A stretch of 64,000 nt of DNA, taken from Alkalinema sp. CACIAM 70d (GTDB lineage Bacteria > Cyanobacteriota > Cyanobacteriia > Leptolyngbyales > Leptolyngbyaceae). This document shows, one piece after another, positions 1 through 7,986 of this stretch (within the stretch, counting starts at the first letter, position 1; each line of letters begins with the position of its first letter). The notes beneath the pieces were generated by a model. The model saw only the letters and a program-made list of their open reading frames with translations, had not been told where the DNA came from and made no database searches. The position numbers were made by a program, and so were the translations under genes. The stretch spans positions 62,001 to 126,000 of the forward strand of contig MUGG01000212.1 of NCBI GenBank assembly GCA_002148405.1, written 5' to 3'.

Positions 1-14
1 AGTTAATGGGATCA

Positions 15-62
15 CTGGTGTGCAATGACTCTGGTGTGCAATGACTCTGGTGTGCAATGACT
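15..62. repeat. Tandem repeat, 16 bp x 3
   Basis: Three identical adjacent copies of CTGGTGTGCAATGACT (15-30, 31-46, 47-62). They lie downstream of the metallophosphoesterase gene in otherwise featureless sequence. This is one of several loci in the window with a 16-bp tandem unit of unrelated sequence. Confidence 0.9.
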
Positions 63-226
63 TAAGTGACGCTCAATTGACAACAATGGATTCTAGGAAG
101 AGTTCCATTATTGGAACTTTCACCTAGATTTTTTACAAAATTATTGCTTTAAATTATCGCTTGCGTGAATTCTTTACTGGCAACAATTGGGATATATACC
201 ATTCTCACGCTGGTCTAGTTTCTGCA

Positions 227-1138
227 TCAAATGGATATAGTACCTGTATCAAATACACTATTGTTGGTTCCAATGCCTTGAATCACCAGTCGATCTTGAT
301 ATAGTTCGATCGCAGAGAATCCAAAACGCGAAGTTGAGGCAGCAGTCCATTTAGATTTGCCGACAGGCCGCAGGGTCGCGCCTCCAATCCCAGTTACTAA
401 GTAAGTCGTTCCATCAATGGGTTGCGATCGTTCATAATCGTGTTCATGACCATTAATGTAAAGCTGTACTCGATATTTCTTAAATAAAGGCGTAAATAAC
501 TTCACAAATTCTGAATTGGTACCATAGTGTCCCGATGAATAAATGGGATGGTGCCCATAAACCACTTTCCATTGGGCTTGACTTTGGCTTAACTCTCGCT
601 CTAACCAAGCCATTTGACCTTTCCAGTCTGCATTGCCATTGGTATCTAGGACAAAAAACTGGGCAGATTCAGCAACATAGGAATAAAAACGGCCTTGCAT
701 GTTGAACCCTGGATAGCGGACCTGAGGATCACCATTCTCGGTGCGGATATCGTGGTTTCCTAGGCCAGCCCGAAACTTAACACCTGCTTGTAACAATTGC
801 TGATACGGTTCTTCAAAGGCCACTTGAATGCGACTCATTTCGCCGCTGTTGTAGATGTTATCTCCTGCTAACACTACCAAGTCGTAGGGATTACGATCTC
901 GATACTGTGCCATGGCTTGACCCACCGCAAATTGATTACGATCGCCGGATCCTGTATCCGCGATCGCGGCAAATCGCAGCAGGGGTTGTCCTGTCGGCGT
1001 GGCAACTTGGAGGGGCGTGATTTCTGGCGTCGTAGCAGTGGTGGTTTGCCCCGGACGTAAGGACTGTCTCCCAAGAACTGCCAGACCCAAGCCACTCAGA
1101 CCACCAAGGATCAAAAATCGACGACGTTTAAAGCTCAT
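227..1138 (-). CDS. Tat-exported metallophosphoesterase (purple acid phosphatase-like)
   Basis: A 303-residue calcineurin-like phosphoesterase, probably exported and hydrolysing phosphate esters outside the cytoplasm; the substrate is not evident. The calcineurin metal-site motifs are present in order: D61-T-G, GDN at 92-94, GNHD at 127-130, GHHP at 195-198 and GHEHD at 230-234. The pattern resembles bacterial ACP5/purple-acid-phosphatase-like proteins. The N-terminus MSFKRRRFLILGG followed by a hydrophobic stretch is a Tat-type signal, so I start at the ATG at 1138 and not at the in-frame GTG at 1192, which would put 18 residues ahead of the signal. It is transcribed away from the next gene, from a spacer of about 110 bp. 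Family confident, substrate unknown. Confidence 0.85.
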   Translation of the reverse strand: MSFKRRRFLILGGLSGLGLAVLGRQSLRPGQTTTATTPEITPLQVATPTGQPLLRFAAIADTGSGDRNQFAVGQAMAQYRDRNPYDLVVLAGDNIYNSGEMSRIQVAFEEPYQQLLQAGVKFRAGLGNHDIRTENGDPQVRYPGFNMQGRFYSYVAESAQFFVLDTNGNADWKGQMAWLERELSQSQAQWKVVYGHHPIYSSGHYGTNSEFVKLFTPLFKKYRVQLYINGHEHDYERSQPIDGTTYLVTGIGGATLRPVGKSKWTAASTSRFGFSAIELYQDRLVIQGIGTNNSVFDTGTISI

Positions 1139-1248
1139 AGGAGTGCGCAATGCGATGGAATTTGGGGTAGATTTGATGCTGGAGGGTAGCACGTTTAAGA
1201 CTGTAGCGCTTTCTGTTGAGGTTGTGCTGCCAAAATGAGGAGAGATTC

Positions 1249-2382
1249 ATGTCTGATCAGCCCACCCCGCCCACTCCCCCTGCTCAACCCCCGGAAGATT
1301 CTGCCCCGCAAGACTTGACTCCACCATCCAGTTCACCGACCAGTTCACCGAGTCCGGTACCTGCTGCTGCATCCTCGACTGGTTCGCCTACAACTTCACC
1401 TGCAATGGGTGCGTCGGAAACGCCACCGCGCGTTACCCCCCAGCCCTCTAGCGACGCCACTGTTTCTGGGCGTGAGTCCGATCGCGTCGCGCAAGTTTTG
1501 CAAACCTCTCGGCAAATCGCCCAAACCACTTGGGTCAAAGTGCGACCAACGGCAATCCAAGGCTTACGTGGGGTCACGAAACAACTGCAAAAGTTAACTA
1601 CAGAATTAGAAACTCAAGTGGAAGCGGATCCTAACAAAGTAGATCCGATCGATTTCACACCTGTCGTGCGCACCACCCAAACCGTTTGGGAAAAGCTCTA
1701 TCCCATCTGGAGATTCGCGATCGACCAACTGCGGCCTCGTCTGCCTGAGCCGTTAAAGCCCCTGTCCGATCGGGCACTGTCAGGCGTGGTACTGGGAACC
1801 TTGTTATTGTTACTGTGGTTGCTCTCTGCCATTCCCTCCGGCAAAGCTACCCCTGCACCGACTCCCTCTGCGCCTGTCCCCTCCATCAGTCGGTCTACGC
1901 CAAAATCTCCTGCTACTGGCGTCGCGAGATCGATCGAGAGCCCCCGGGGGCAATCCCAACCAGTGCCCCAAAGCCTAACGGCCCCCGACCAGCGGTCTAC
2001 CTTGGCATCCCCTGGGCCCTCTAGCGCGATCGCTCCAACTCCCTCGCCAGCACCCTTGGCAGGAACCCGCTCCTCTGTGCCCCTATCCCCAGAGCAAAAA
2101 TTGTTGGCGTTTCTGCAGGAGCCCCTGCAAAAGCAGGATCCTGATCTGGCTCAAGTCGTGATGGCTGTTAAACCTCAAGCCACGGCGGAGGGGCTTCAGC
2201 TGCTCATGGGCGATAATTGGCGATCCCTAAGCACAGACAATCAGGATCGACTAGCCAATACACTATTGCAGCAAGCTCAACAGAAAAACTTGACGGAACT
2301 AGAACTCATCGATTCAGAAGGGACTGTCTTAGCTCGGAGTCCGATCGTAGGGTCAGAAATGGTGATTCTGCAACGTCGCTAG
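1249..2382 (+). CDS. Proline/serine-rich single-pass membrane protein, cyanobacterial hypothetical
   Basis: A 377-residue protein of unknown function. The first 70 or so residues are very rich in Pro, Ser and Thr. Next comes a probably helical region, one transmembrane segment (about residues 180-196, VVLGTLLLLLWLLSAIP), a second Pro/Ser-rich linker, and an ordered C-terminal domain of about 90 residues starting near LLAFLQEPL. The topology suggests a cytoplasmic N-terminus and a C-terminal domain across the membrane, but orientation is inferred. The start at 1249 is chosen because GAGGAG precedes it by 6 bases; the upstream in-frame ATG at 1216 would lie ahead of that site. It is divergent from the metallophosphoesterase. 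Confidence 0.7.
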   Translation: MSDQPTPPTPPAQPPEDSAPQDLTPPSSSPTSSPSPVPAAASSTGSPTTSPAMGASETPPRVTPQPSSDATVSGRESDRVAQVLQTSRQIAQTTWVKVRPTAIQGLRGVTKQLQKLTTELETQVEADPNKVDPIDFTPVVRTTQTVWEKLYPIWRFAIDQLRPRLPEPLKPLSDRALSGVVLGTLLLLLWLLSAIPSGKATPAPTPSAPVPSISRSTPKSPATGVARSIESPRGQSQPVPQSLTAPDQRSTLASPGPSSAIAPTPSPAPLAGTRSSVPLSPEQKLLAFLQEPLQKQDPDLAQVVMAVKPQATAEGLQLLMGDNWRSLSTDNQDRLANTLLQQAQQKNLTELELIDSEGTVLARSPIVGSEMVILQRR

Positions 2383-2558
2383 CTAACCCGAGAGTGTAAC
2401 GGCTGTCTACAGCTGCTTGTTGTCCATTGCCCTAGCTTCATGGCGAGTTGTTCTAGCTTTGCTGTAATTTCATAGAAACTCTACGGGATGCACGGTCGCT
2501 TGGCTGAAAAAGATTTCAATACTCTGGTTTTGGGATCTTTTGCAGCAGGACAAGACCG

Positions 2559-3407
2559 ATGTCGCAAACCACTCACCTGACCGTCCTCGATAAACCCACT
2601 TCCTCCCAGCACGGCTGTCGATTAGCCACTGCTTTGCTGGGAACGTTGGCGATTTTGTCGCTTCAACTCAGTGGTTCGATCGCTGAATCAACGTCACCTG
2701 CGGGCCAATTTTTTCAGCAATGGAGCGGCTCTGGAGTAGCGCTGGCGAAGGCTCCTCGCTACATTCCGCCCAAAAGACGGGGGATTCCAAAGCGGACTCA
2801 AGGGGGTGGATCACGAGGTTGTCAAACCCTTGCTACCGGTAGAGAGGATTGTACCCTTTCACTAACGGCCCTAGTTCCCACCGATCATATAGGCTTAACC
2901 TCAACATCCCGTCCCGTCTTGAGTTGGTATGCATCCCACGCCAGTGATCAACCCATTCAAATTGCCTTAGTGGAACCAGGTGTCAATCAACCCCTTTGGG
3001 TTGGACAACTCCCCAAATTGAAGTCTGGCCTCAATCAAGTTCAAGTGCCTGCTTCTGCATCAGAACTCAAGCCCGGACATCTTTATCGTTGGACTGTGTC
3101 TCTGGTGGATCCCTCCGATCGCTCAGTCAGTAACCTTGTTACGCGGGGCTGGATTGAGCGAGTTGAGCTGGCTCCTGCTCAATCGAAGCAACTGATGGCC
3201 CTTCAATCGCCGATGGAGCGGGCTAATTTCTTAGCGGAAACGGGGCTTTGGTATGATGCATTGACTGAATACATTCAATCTCTTCACACGAACCCTCAAA
3301 AGCAACAACCCTTGAATTCACTCCTTTCTCTATTCAAGCAAGTTGGCTTATCCCAAGTGATTGAGTGGGAACAGGAAAACCCAACCTTCTCTAAACCGCT
3401 TAGCTAG
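2559..3407 (+). CDS. DUF928 domain protein (first copy)
   Basis: A 282-residue exported protein. A hydrophobic segment near residues 23-42 looks like a signal peptide or anchor. The hallmark of the DUF928 family follows, a basic Pro/Gly motif PKRTQGGGSRGC near residues 75-90. The rest is a predicted beta-rich domain containing a YRW motif, LVTRGWIERVEL, and a helical C-terminus. DUF928 has no assigned biochemical function; it is mostly cyanobacterial. The same motif set occurs in the protein at 7987-8691, which sits in the TPS/CHASE2 locus. This copy stands apart, between a membrane protein and a HAD phosphatase, with spacers of 176 and 78 bp. Confidence 0.8.
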   Translation: MSQTTHLTVLDKPTSSQHGCRLATALLGTLAILSLQLSGSIAESTSPAGQFFQQWSGSGVALAKAPRYIPPKRRGIPKRTQGGGSRGCQTLATGREDCTLSLTALVPTDHIGLTSTSRPVLSWYASHASDQPIQIALVEPGVNQPLWVGQLPKLKSGLNQVQVPASASELKPGHLYRWTVSLVDPSDRSVSNLVTRGWIERVELAPAQSKQLMALQSPMERANFLAETGLWYDALTEYIQSLHTNPQKQQPLNSLLSLFKQVGLSQVIEWEQENPTFSKPLS

Positions 3408-3485
3408 CAAAATTACACTTGAAGGAGTCCTCCATAGGGCATAATCTCAACGAAAGAGGTATGCAACCTGTGGAGGAATTTTTTT

Positions 3486-4355
3486 GTGGCTATGCTCCGT
3501 TCTGAAAATCCTCGATCGCAGACCCATGCTCGAGATACCCAAAAGATCCGACTGCTAGTTCTCGATATTGACGGAACTATTGCTGGGAAATCGAACCAAC
3601 TCAATCAACCGATTGTAGATGCAGTCGCAGCTGTCCAAGCCCAAGGGGTTGCCGTCGCGATCGCCACAGGTCGAATGTACCGAGCTGCCCTCCGATTTCA
3701 CCAAGCCTTAAATTTGCAACTCCCCCTGATTGCCTATCAAGGGGCTTGGATCCAAGATCCAGCTACCCATCAACGCTCTTGGCATACCCCAGTGACTCCG
3801 TCCCAGGCTCTGGACTTATTAGCGTATCTAGAACAAGCGGATCTGCGGCATCGTCTCTCTGTCCATTTTTATATTGATGACGATCTCTACGTCCGGGAAA
3901 TGACCCCCGACACCGAAGCCTACGTTCAGCGCTCAGGCATTGCGCCGATCGCCGTTGGCGACTTGCGCTCCGTTCTTGATCGGTCTCCGACCAAAGTTTT
4001 AGCCCTGAGTGCAGACATTGCATTGATGCAAATGGTCTTAGCCGATCTGCAAGCCATCACGAATCCTCAGGATTTACACATCACCACCTCCGTCGCTACG
4101 TTTGTAGAAGCGACCCACCCCCACGCCACTAAAGGTCACGCTGTCCAACGTCTTGCAGAGGATTTGAATTTGCAACCTGAACAGGTAATGGCGATCGGGG
4201 ATAATTGCAATGATCTAGAAATGATCCAGTATGCAGGACTGGGAATAGCGATGGGTGATGCCCCTGAAATTGTTAAAGCTTCGGCCACCTGGGTTGCACC
4301 GACGGTTGAAGCGGATGGTGCAGCAGTGGCAATTCAAAAATTCTTGCTTCAGTAA
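3486..4355 (+). CDS. Cof-type HAD-IIB family hydrolase
   Basis: A 289-residue cytoplasmic phosphatase of the haloacid dehalogenase superfamily, subclass IIB (Cof/YidA-like). These usually dephosphorylate sugar phosphates or nucleotides. Motif I is LDIDGT with nucleophile D27 and acid/base D29. The motif III Lys is probably in HATKGHAVQ, and motif IV is GDNCNDLEM followed by AGLGIAMGDA, which is typical of Cof proteins. The C2B cap lies between motifs I and III. GGAGGA at 3472-3477 places the ribosome 8 bases before the GTG at 3486; the ATG two codons later is less well spaced. Exact substrate unknown. Confidence 0.88.
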   Translation: MAMLRSENPRSQTHARDTQKIRLLVLDIDGTIAGKSNQLNQPIVDAVAAVQAQGVAVAIATGRMYRAALRFHQALNLQLPLIAYQGAWIQDPATHQRSWHTPVTPSQALDLLAYLEQADLRHRLSVHFYIDDDLYVREMTPDTEAYVQRSGIAPIAVGDLRSVLDRSPTKVLALSADIALMQMVLADLQAITNPQDLHITTSVATFVEATHPHATKGHAVQRLAEDLNLQPEQVMAIGDNCNDLEMIQYAGLGIAMGDAPEIVKASATWVAPTVEADGAAVAIQKFLLQ

Positions 4356-4471
4356 AATCCGTCCATTATCTATCAGCGCTCGTTGTTTCGGGCCCAAAGA
4401 TGGATGATAATACAAAGCCTTAACAGGCTCAAAGGAAAACTCTGAACAATCAAAAAGTCTAAAAATCAGTA

Positions 4472-4510
4472 AGGGCACCGACGACTGGCCGTGTTTCGTC
4501 TCGGTGCCCT
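4472..4510. terminator. Strong GC hairpin between convergent genes
   Basis: AGGGCACCGA (4472-4481) pairs perfectly with TCGGTGCCCT (4501-4510) around a 19-base loop. It lies in the 262-bp spacer where the HAD gene (+) and the DALR gene (-) converge. On the + strand it is followed by TTTCT only, on the - strand by a T-rich stretch. It could terminate either transcript or form part of a small RNA. Confidence 0.5.
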
Positions 4511-4572
4511 TTCTGGTTCGCTCCTCACACCTCCATAATATAACTGAGGTTCACAGGATTGTCACTAGTTTG

Positions 4573-4596
4573 AAAAATAAGAATCTCTTATTTTTT
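4573..4596. terminator. Bidirectional A/T hairpin terminator
   Basis: AAAAATAAGA (4573-4582) and TCTTATTTTT (4586-4595) form a perfect 10-bp stem with a 3-base loop and a flanking run of T (or A on the other strand). It sits 22 bases past the stop of the leftward DALR gene and 220 bases past the HAD gene, so it can serve both convergent transcripts. Confidence 0.5.
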
Positions 4597-4617
4597 GCAT
4601 CCGTATTAGTTATTAAC

Positions 4618-5619
4618 CTAGAGGGATGCCACCAGTTGCTCACCCAAGTAAAGATGCAGGGTCGCCTGGATCCAATAAACTAAAAAATGTAAAAATTGGC
4701 GTTCAAACGCACGATCGGGATTTGCATTGAGAGGATGTGCCACTTGGTACAGCCGATCGAAGCGGTGAAAGGCTTGGCAGAGGTTATCTACTACTTTGAG
4801 CCGATTGTTCAAAGGCAAATCTACGTCCCAGCTATCCCAGCTATCTACTAAAGACTGTAGAAGTGGATCAGCTATGGGTGGACGTTGCAAAGAACCTTCT
4901 GCCAAAGCGGTTAGATGATTCAGAAATGGCACCATCCCCTGCCGCTCTATCCCTAGGTAAGGAGTCAGACTGAACCTATCTGCTAATTGGGTCGAATGAG
5001 GCGGGAACTGGGGCAACCCTTGGGCGACGCCTGCTCGTAGAAGGAGATGGCAGCGTGCATGAACCCAATGGACAAACCAGGGAATCTCCTGAGCATTCGG
5101 CAGCGCAGAAGAAGCATCCTTGGCCTCACCGATCGCCCTGCAAGTCGGCGTGGGACTCTGTAAAAGTAAGGCTAACCAATGGGCCAGGGCACGGTCGTTG
5201 ATTTCCAGTACAATGCCTCCCCGTTGATCCCACTGCGCCGGTATGTGCATCCAGAGGGTTGCCAAATCTTGTTCAACCTGTGAGAACAAGTTGTCTGAGG
5301 CCTCTTCTGAAGTATCTAATGATGCACTCCCTAAATCCGTGGCGCAGTTGTAGTGCTCCACGATCGCCTGGGCAATGCAGGTGGCAGACTGTTCAGTTTT
5401 TGCTGCAATTTGCATCGCGATCGTAGACCGGTAACATAGGCAACCAGTCTGTTCAATGCGTTTGATGGGTAACTTGATAGGACGCACTTTTTGGGCCAAA
5501 ACTGCCGACATAGGACTCGCTGAAAGCGGTACAAATTCGGCATCACAAAGATCAATCCATGGGTAGATGGCTGTATAAAGTCGAACCCGTAACAATGTAC
5601 GCAAACTATAGAGGAGCAT
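4618..5619 (-). CDS. Orphan DALR anticodon-binding-domain protein
   Basis: About 333 residues. The C-terminal half reads like the DALR anticodon-binding domain of class I arginyl-tRNA synthetase. FVHWVHARCHLLLRAG matches the synthetase pattern QYAHARxxSIxRKA, and the protein ends in a helical segment (LHFLVYWIQATLHLYLGEQL) like the end of ArgRS. No HIGH or KMSKS motif and no Rossmann catalytic core is present. It is therefore not a synthetase but a free-standing domain, a type I believe occurs in several cyanobacteria. Role unknown; tRNA binding is an inference. The N-terminus is uncertain: 5619 is the longest ATG start, and a Met at residue 37 or 38 is possible. Divergent from the NtcA-like regulator. 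Confidence 0.6.
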   Translation of the reverse strand: MLLYSLRTLLRVRLYTAIYPWIDLCDAEFVPLSASPMSAVLAQKVRPIKLPIKRIEQTGCLCYRSTIAMQIAAKTEQSATCIAQAIVEHYNCATDLGSASLDTSEEASDNLFSQVEQDLATLWMHIPAQWDQRGGIVLEINDRALAHWLALLLQSPTPTCRAIGEAKDASSALPNAQEIPWFVHWVHARCHLLLRAGVAQGLPQFPPHSTQLADRFSLTPYLGIERQGMVPFLNHLTALAEGSLQRPPIADPLLQSLVDSWDSWDVDLPLNNRLKVVDNLCQAFHRFDRLYQVAHPLNANPDRAFERQFLHFLVYWIQATLHLYLGEQLVASL

Positions 5620-5762
5620 CTCAAGTAGACTACGCTAGCTAGCAATTGATGATTCTTTTGGTGATTTTGGGTGATTCACAGCATCAGGGTGGAGTTGTTA
5701 GAGCAAAATCGTTAAGTTAGTTGTTATTGATACATGTTATTGATAATTGTTTATTAATACAT

Positions 5763-5780
5763 TGTATTTTTCGTCATACA
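5763..5780. promoter_or_regulatory. Candidate operator, inverted repeat TGTAT-N8-ATACA
   Basis: The inverted repeat lies in the divergent spacer upstream of the NtcA-like regulator. It contains GTA-N10-TAC, close to but not the same as the NtcA consensus GTA-N8-TAC. Nearby AT-rich sequence repeats ATACAT. Autoregulation is inferred from position and the regulator's HTH only. Confidence 0.3.
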
Positions 5781-5998
5781 GCCTTAATCTAGCTTGCTAC
5801 GATCGAAATTCGAGCGGGTTTATTATTCCTACTTCTCCTAATTGAATTGGCTTGAATCAGGATTCGTCACAGCCATTGGGCATTGAGTGGTTGTTCGGAA
5901 TTTTTGAGGCTGTTATTACAGTCTTTCTCTCTAGTGACACAGCGAACGCTAACTTCATATTTGGAAACGATAGTTGTTCTCTCACAACTCCCATAACT

Positions 5999-6712
5999 AT
6001 GTATTCAGTATCACAAGCCCCAGATTCATCTCGCCCCTTTTTGACTTGGCAACGTATTATTGACTGGGCTCAGGAGCACTACCGCTGTCGCACTTTTACT
6101 AAAGATGAAAGAATTATTACCCGACCGGGGCTGCTCTATCTAGTTCAACGGGGAGCGGTTCGCTTAGTCGGCACAGCTCAAATGAATGCCACAGGGACGA
6201 GTACAAGTTCACGACTGGCTCGTATGGCACCAGAAGAAGCGTTTTTGGGCTTTGTAGGGGCAGGGCAGCCCTTTGAAGTGGTGGCACAGTCCCCCTTTAC
6301 CTTACAAAGTTTTGCCCATGTCGAACAAACGGCTGTGATCTGGATGTACTGGAATGATTTGGATAACTGGCCTCACTTTCGGCGAGAAGTGTTGGATGCC
6401 TTTCGCTATCAGCATCAGCGAAAACTGCTGTGGCTAAGTACCTTGGGGCAGCGTCGTACGATCGATCGACTCTTTGGCTTTCTGACTTTGCTGATTGAAG
6501 AATATGGAGAACCCACCAGCGAAGGCTATTGTTTGCCCTTCCCGCTGACCCACGCTCAAATTGGTAGCGCGATCGGATCTACTCGGGTCACTGTGACGCG
6601 GCTCATGGGTAAGTTGCGTCAGAAGGGCATGATTATCACCCAGGACGATAATTTGCTTTGCCTCCCGGCAGAATCTATGTTGCGCGATCGGATGCGTTCC
6701 TATAATTATTGA
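5999..6712 (+). CDS. Crp/Fnr family transcriptional regulator, NtcA-like
   Basis: A 237-residue DNA-binding regulator. The N-terminal two thirds form a cupin-like effector domain. The C-terminal helix-turn-helix reads LTHAQIGSAIGSTRVTVTRL, whose recognition helix (GSTRVTVTRL) is almost that of NtcA, the cyanobacterial nitrogen regulator. The effector domain lacks a recognisable cAMP phosphate-binding cassette (the GE...R-[ST]-A pattern of Crp), so cAMP is unlikely to be its ligand. It is probably an NtcA paralogue and not NtcA itself, because the effector domain diverges. The ATG at 5999 gives a normal family length; the frame remains open to a TTG at 5852 but that extension has no family counterpart. 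Confidence 0.8.
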   Translation: MYSVSQAPDSSRPFLTWQRIIDWAQEHYRCRTFTKDERIITRPGLLYLVQRGAVRLVGTAQMNATGTSTSSRLARMAPEEAFLGFVGAGQPFEVVAQSPFTLQSFAHVEQTAVIWMYWNDLDNWPHFRREVLDAFRYQHQRKLLWLSTLGQRRTIDRLFGFLTLLIEEYGEPTSEGYCLPFPLTHAQIGSAIGSTRVTVTRLMGKLRQKGMIITQDDNLLCLPAESMLRDRMRSYNY

Positions 6713-6845
6713 TCGACCGATTCTGAGCAGGCTGATGGTGACCTAGGGCACGGTTTGGAGGAAGGGTTGAGCAACTGGGCAGACCAATCCGATAGGTTCG
6801 AGGGCATGCAATAATATTGCTTTGGCTTCTTACCCGATCATCCCA

Positions 6846-7946
6846 ATGTCACAGTTGTTCGATCTTTCAATGGATCTTATGGAAGTTGTGAAAGATGGAT
6901 TTCACTTCCAACTTCCAGACCCCGAGGATGATGCAATTTCCGAGGTTGAATTTCAGCAGAAAATTGAAATTGCTTGGCAGGTCTGCGATCGCTTTGATCT
7001 ACAAACCGATATCTGGCGGGGACGGATTCTGCGAACCATCCGCGATCGGGAAAAGCATTTGGGAGAAGGACGCAGTGCCGGATTTCTCAACTGGTTGAAG
7101 GATCGAGAAATTAGCCGTAGCCATGCCTATAACTTAATTGATCTTGCCAATAGCGCTGACCACTTGTTAGAGCAGGGCTATTTGGAGGCGGAGGATGTCA
7201 ATCAATTCACCAAACGTGCCTTTGTGGCTACTGCCCAATCGGCTCCAGAGGTGCAGCAGATGATTGCAGATTCTGCCAAGCAAGGCAACAAAATTACACG
7301 GCGGGAAGTGCGGCAACTGTCCGATGAGTGGACGGCTATGACCTCTGACCTGCTGCCAGATGAGGTGCGAGCCAAGGCGGCGGATCAAACGATTCCACCG
7401 AAATATTTGGCCCCGCTGGTCAAGCAGATGGAACGGTTACCGGAAGTGCACCAAGTGACGATCCGTGACGCTGTAGCCGATAGCCCTGATGTGGAGACGC
7501 TGAAACAGGTGACCGCTGAAGCCCGTTATTTGGCGCGGTATTTAGAGTCGGCCAACCAAGTGCAGGCGCTGAGCGAGTCGAATGTTGACCTAGAACTGGC
7601 CTTGGAAGAAGCGCTGCGGGTGGGAGTGCTCAATTCGACGGCGGAGTTAGTCAATCAAGCAGCGGCCTTGGAAAGTACGATCGCCAAGCTCTACACCACT
7701 TGGCGACGGATTAATCAGTTGTCCGAACGGCTTTATGTGGATACGGGAGCTAGCACGCCCCATCTGCGCGGTTTGTTGAGTCGGCTGGATACCCTGGCCA
7801 GTGATGTGGTGGAAGTGACCTTGGGTGATCCCAATGGACAAAGATTTTCCCGCACGATTCGATTGACGATCGCCGAAGAATCGTTAGGAAAGGGGGCACC
7901 CATCAACCTGCCCGCCGATCTAGGTACCTGGGATGATGAGGCCTAG
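6846..7946 (+). CDS. Conserved hypothetical protein with N-terminal HTH-like region and long helical body
   Basis: 366 residues, not assigned to a named function. Residues of roughly 40-100 contain RILRTIRDREKHLGEGRSAGF, then FLNWLKDREISRSHAYNLIDLA. This resembles the DUF3102/KorB-like pattern in which a nucleoid or plasmid DNA-binding helix-turn-helix follows a short acidic lead. The following 200 residues are predicted largely helical and charged, with KITRREVRQLSDEW recalling ParB/KorB middle regions. The C-terminus is small and beta-like. DNA binding is an inference. Start: the ATG at 6846 (MSQLFDL) is preferred over a TTG at 6822. Preceded by 133 bp after the regulator and same strand, so co-transcription is possible. 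Confidence 0.6.
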   Translation: MSQLFDLSMDLMEVVKDGFHFQLPDPEDDAISEVEFQQKIEIAWQVCDRFDLQTDIWRGRILRTIRDREKHLGEGRSAGFLNWLKDREISRSHAYNLIDLANSADHLLEQGYLEAEDVNQFTKRAFVATAQSAPEVQQMIADSAKQGNKITRREVRQLSDEWTAMTSDLLPDEVRAKAADQTIPPKYLAPLVKQMERLPEVHQVTIRDAVADSPDVETLKQVTAEARYLARYLESANQVQALSESNVDLELALEEALRVGVLNSTAELVNQAAALESTIAKLYTTWRRINQLSERLYVDTGASTPHLRGLLSRLDTLASDVVEVTLGDPNGQRFSRTIRLTIAEESLGKGAPINLPADLGTWDDEA

Positions 7947-7986
7947 CAACCCCCGAAGCACAAGATTATGCCAAAGTACGAGACCC

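Noticed and set aside
4521..4530. Yfr1 small RNA
   Set aside because: Only 10 of the 11 core bases match, the spacing from the 5' hairpin is wrong, and no GC-rich terminator follows.
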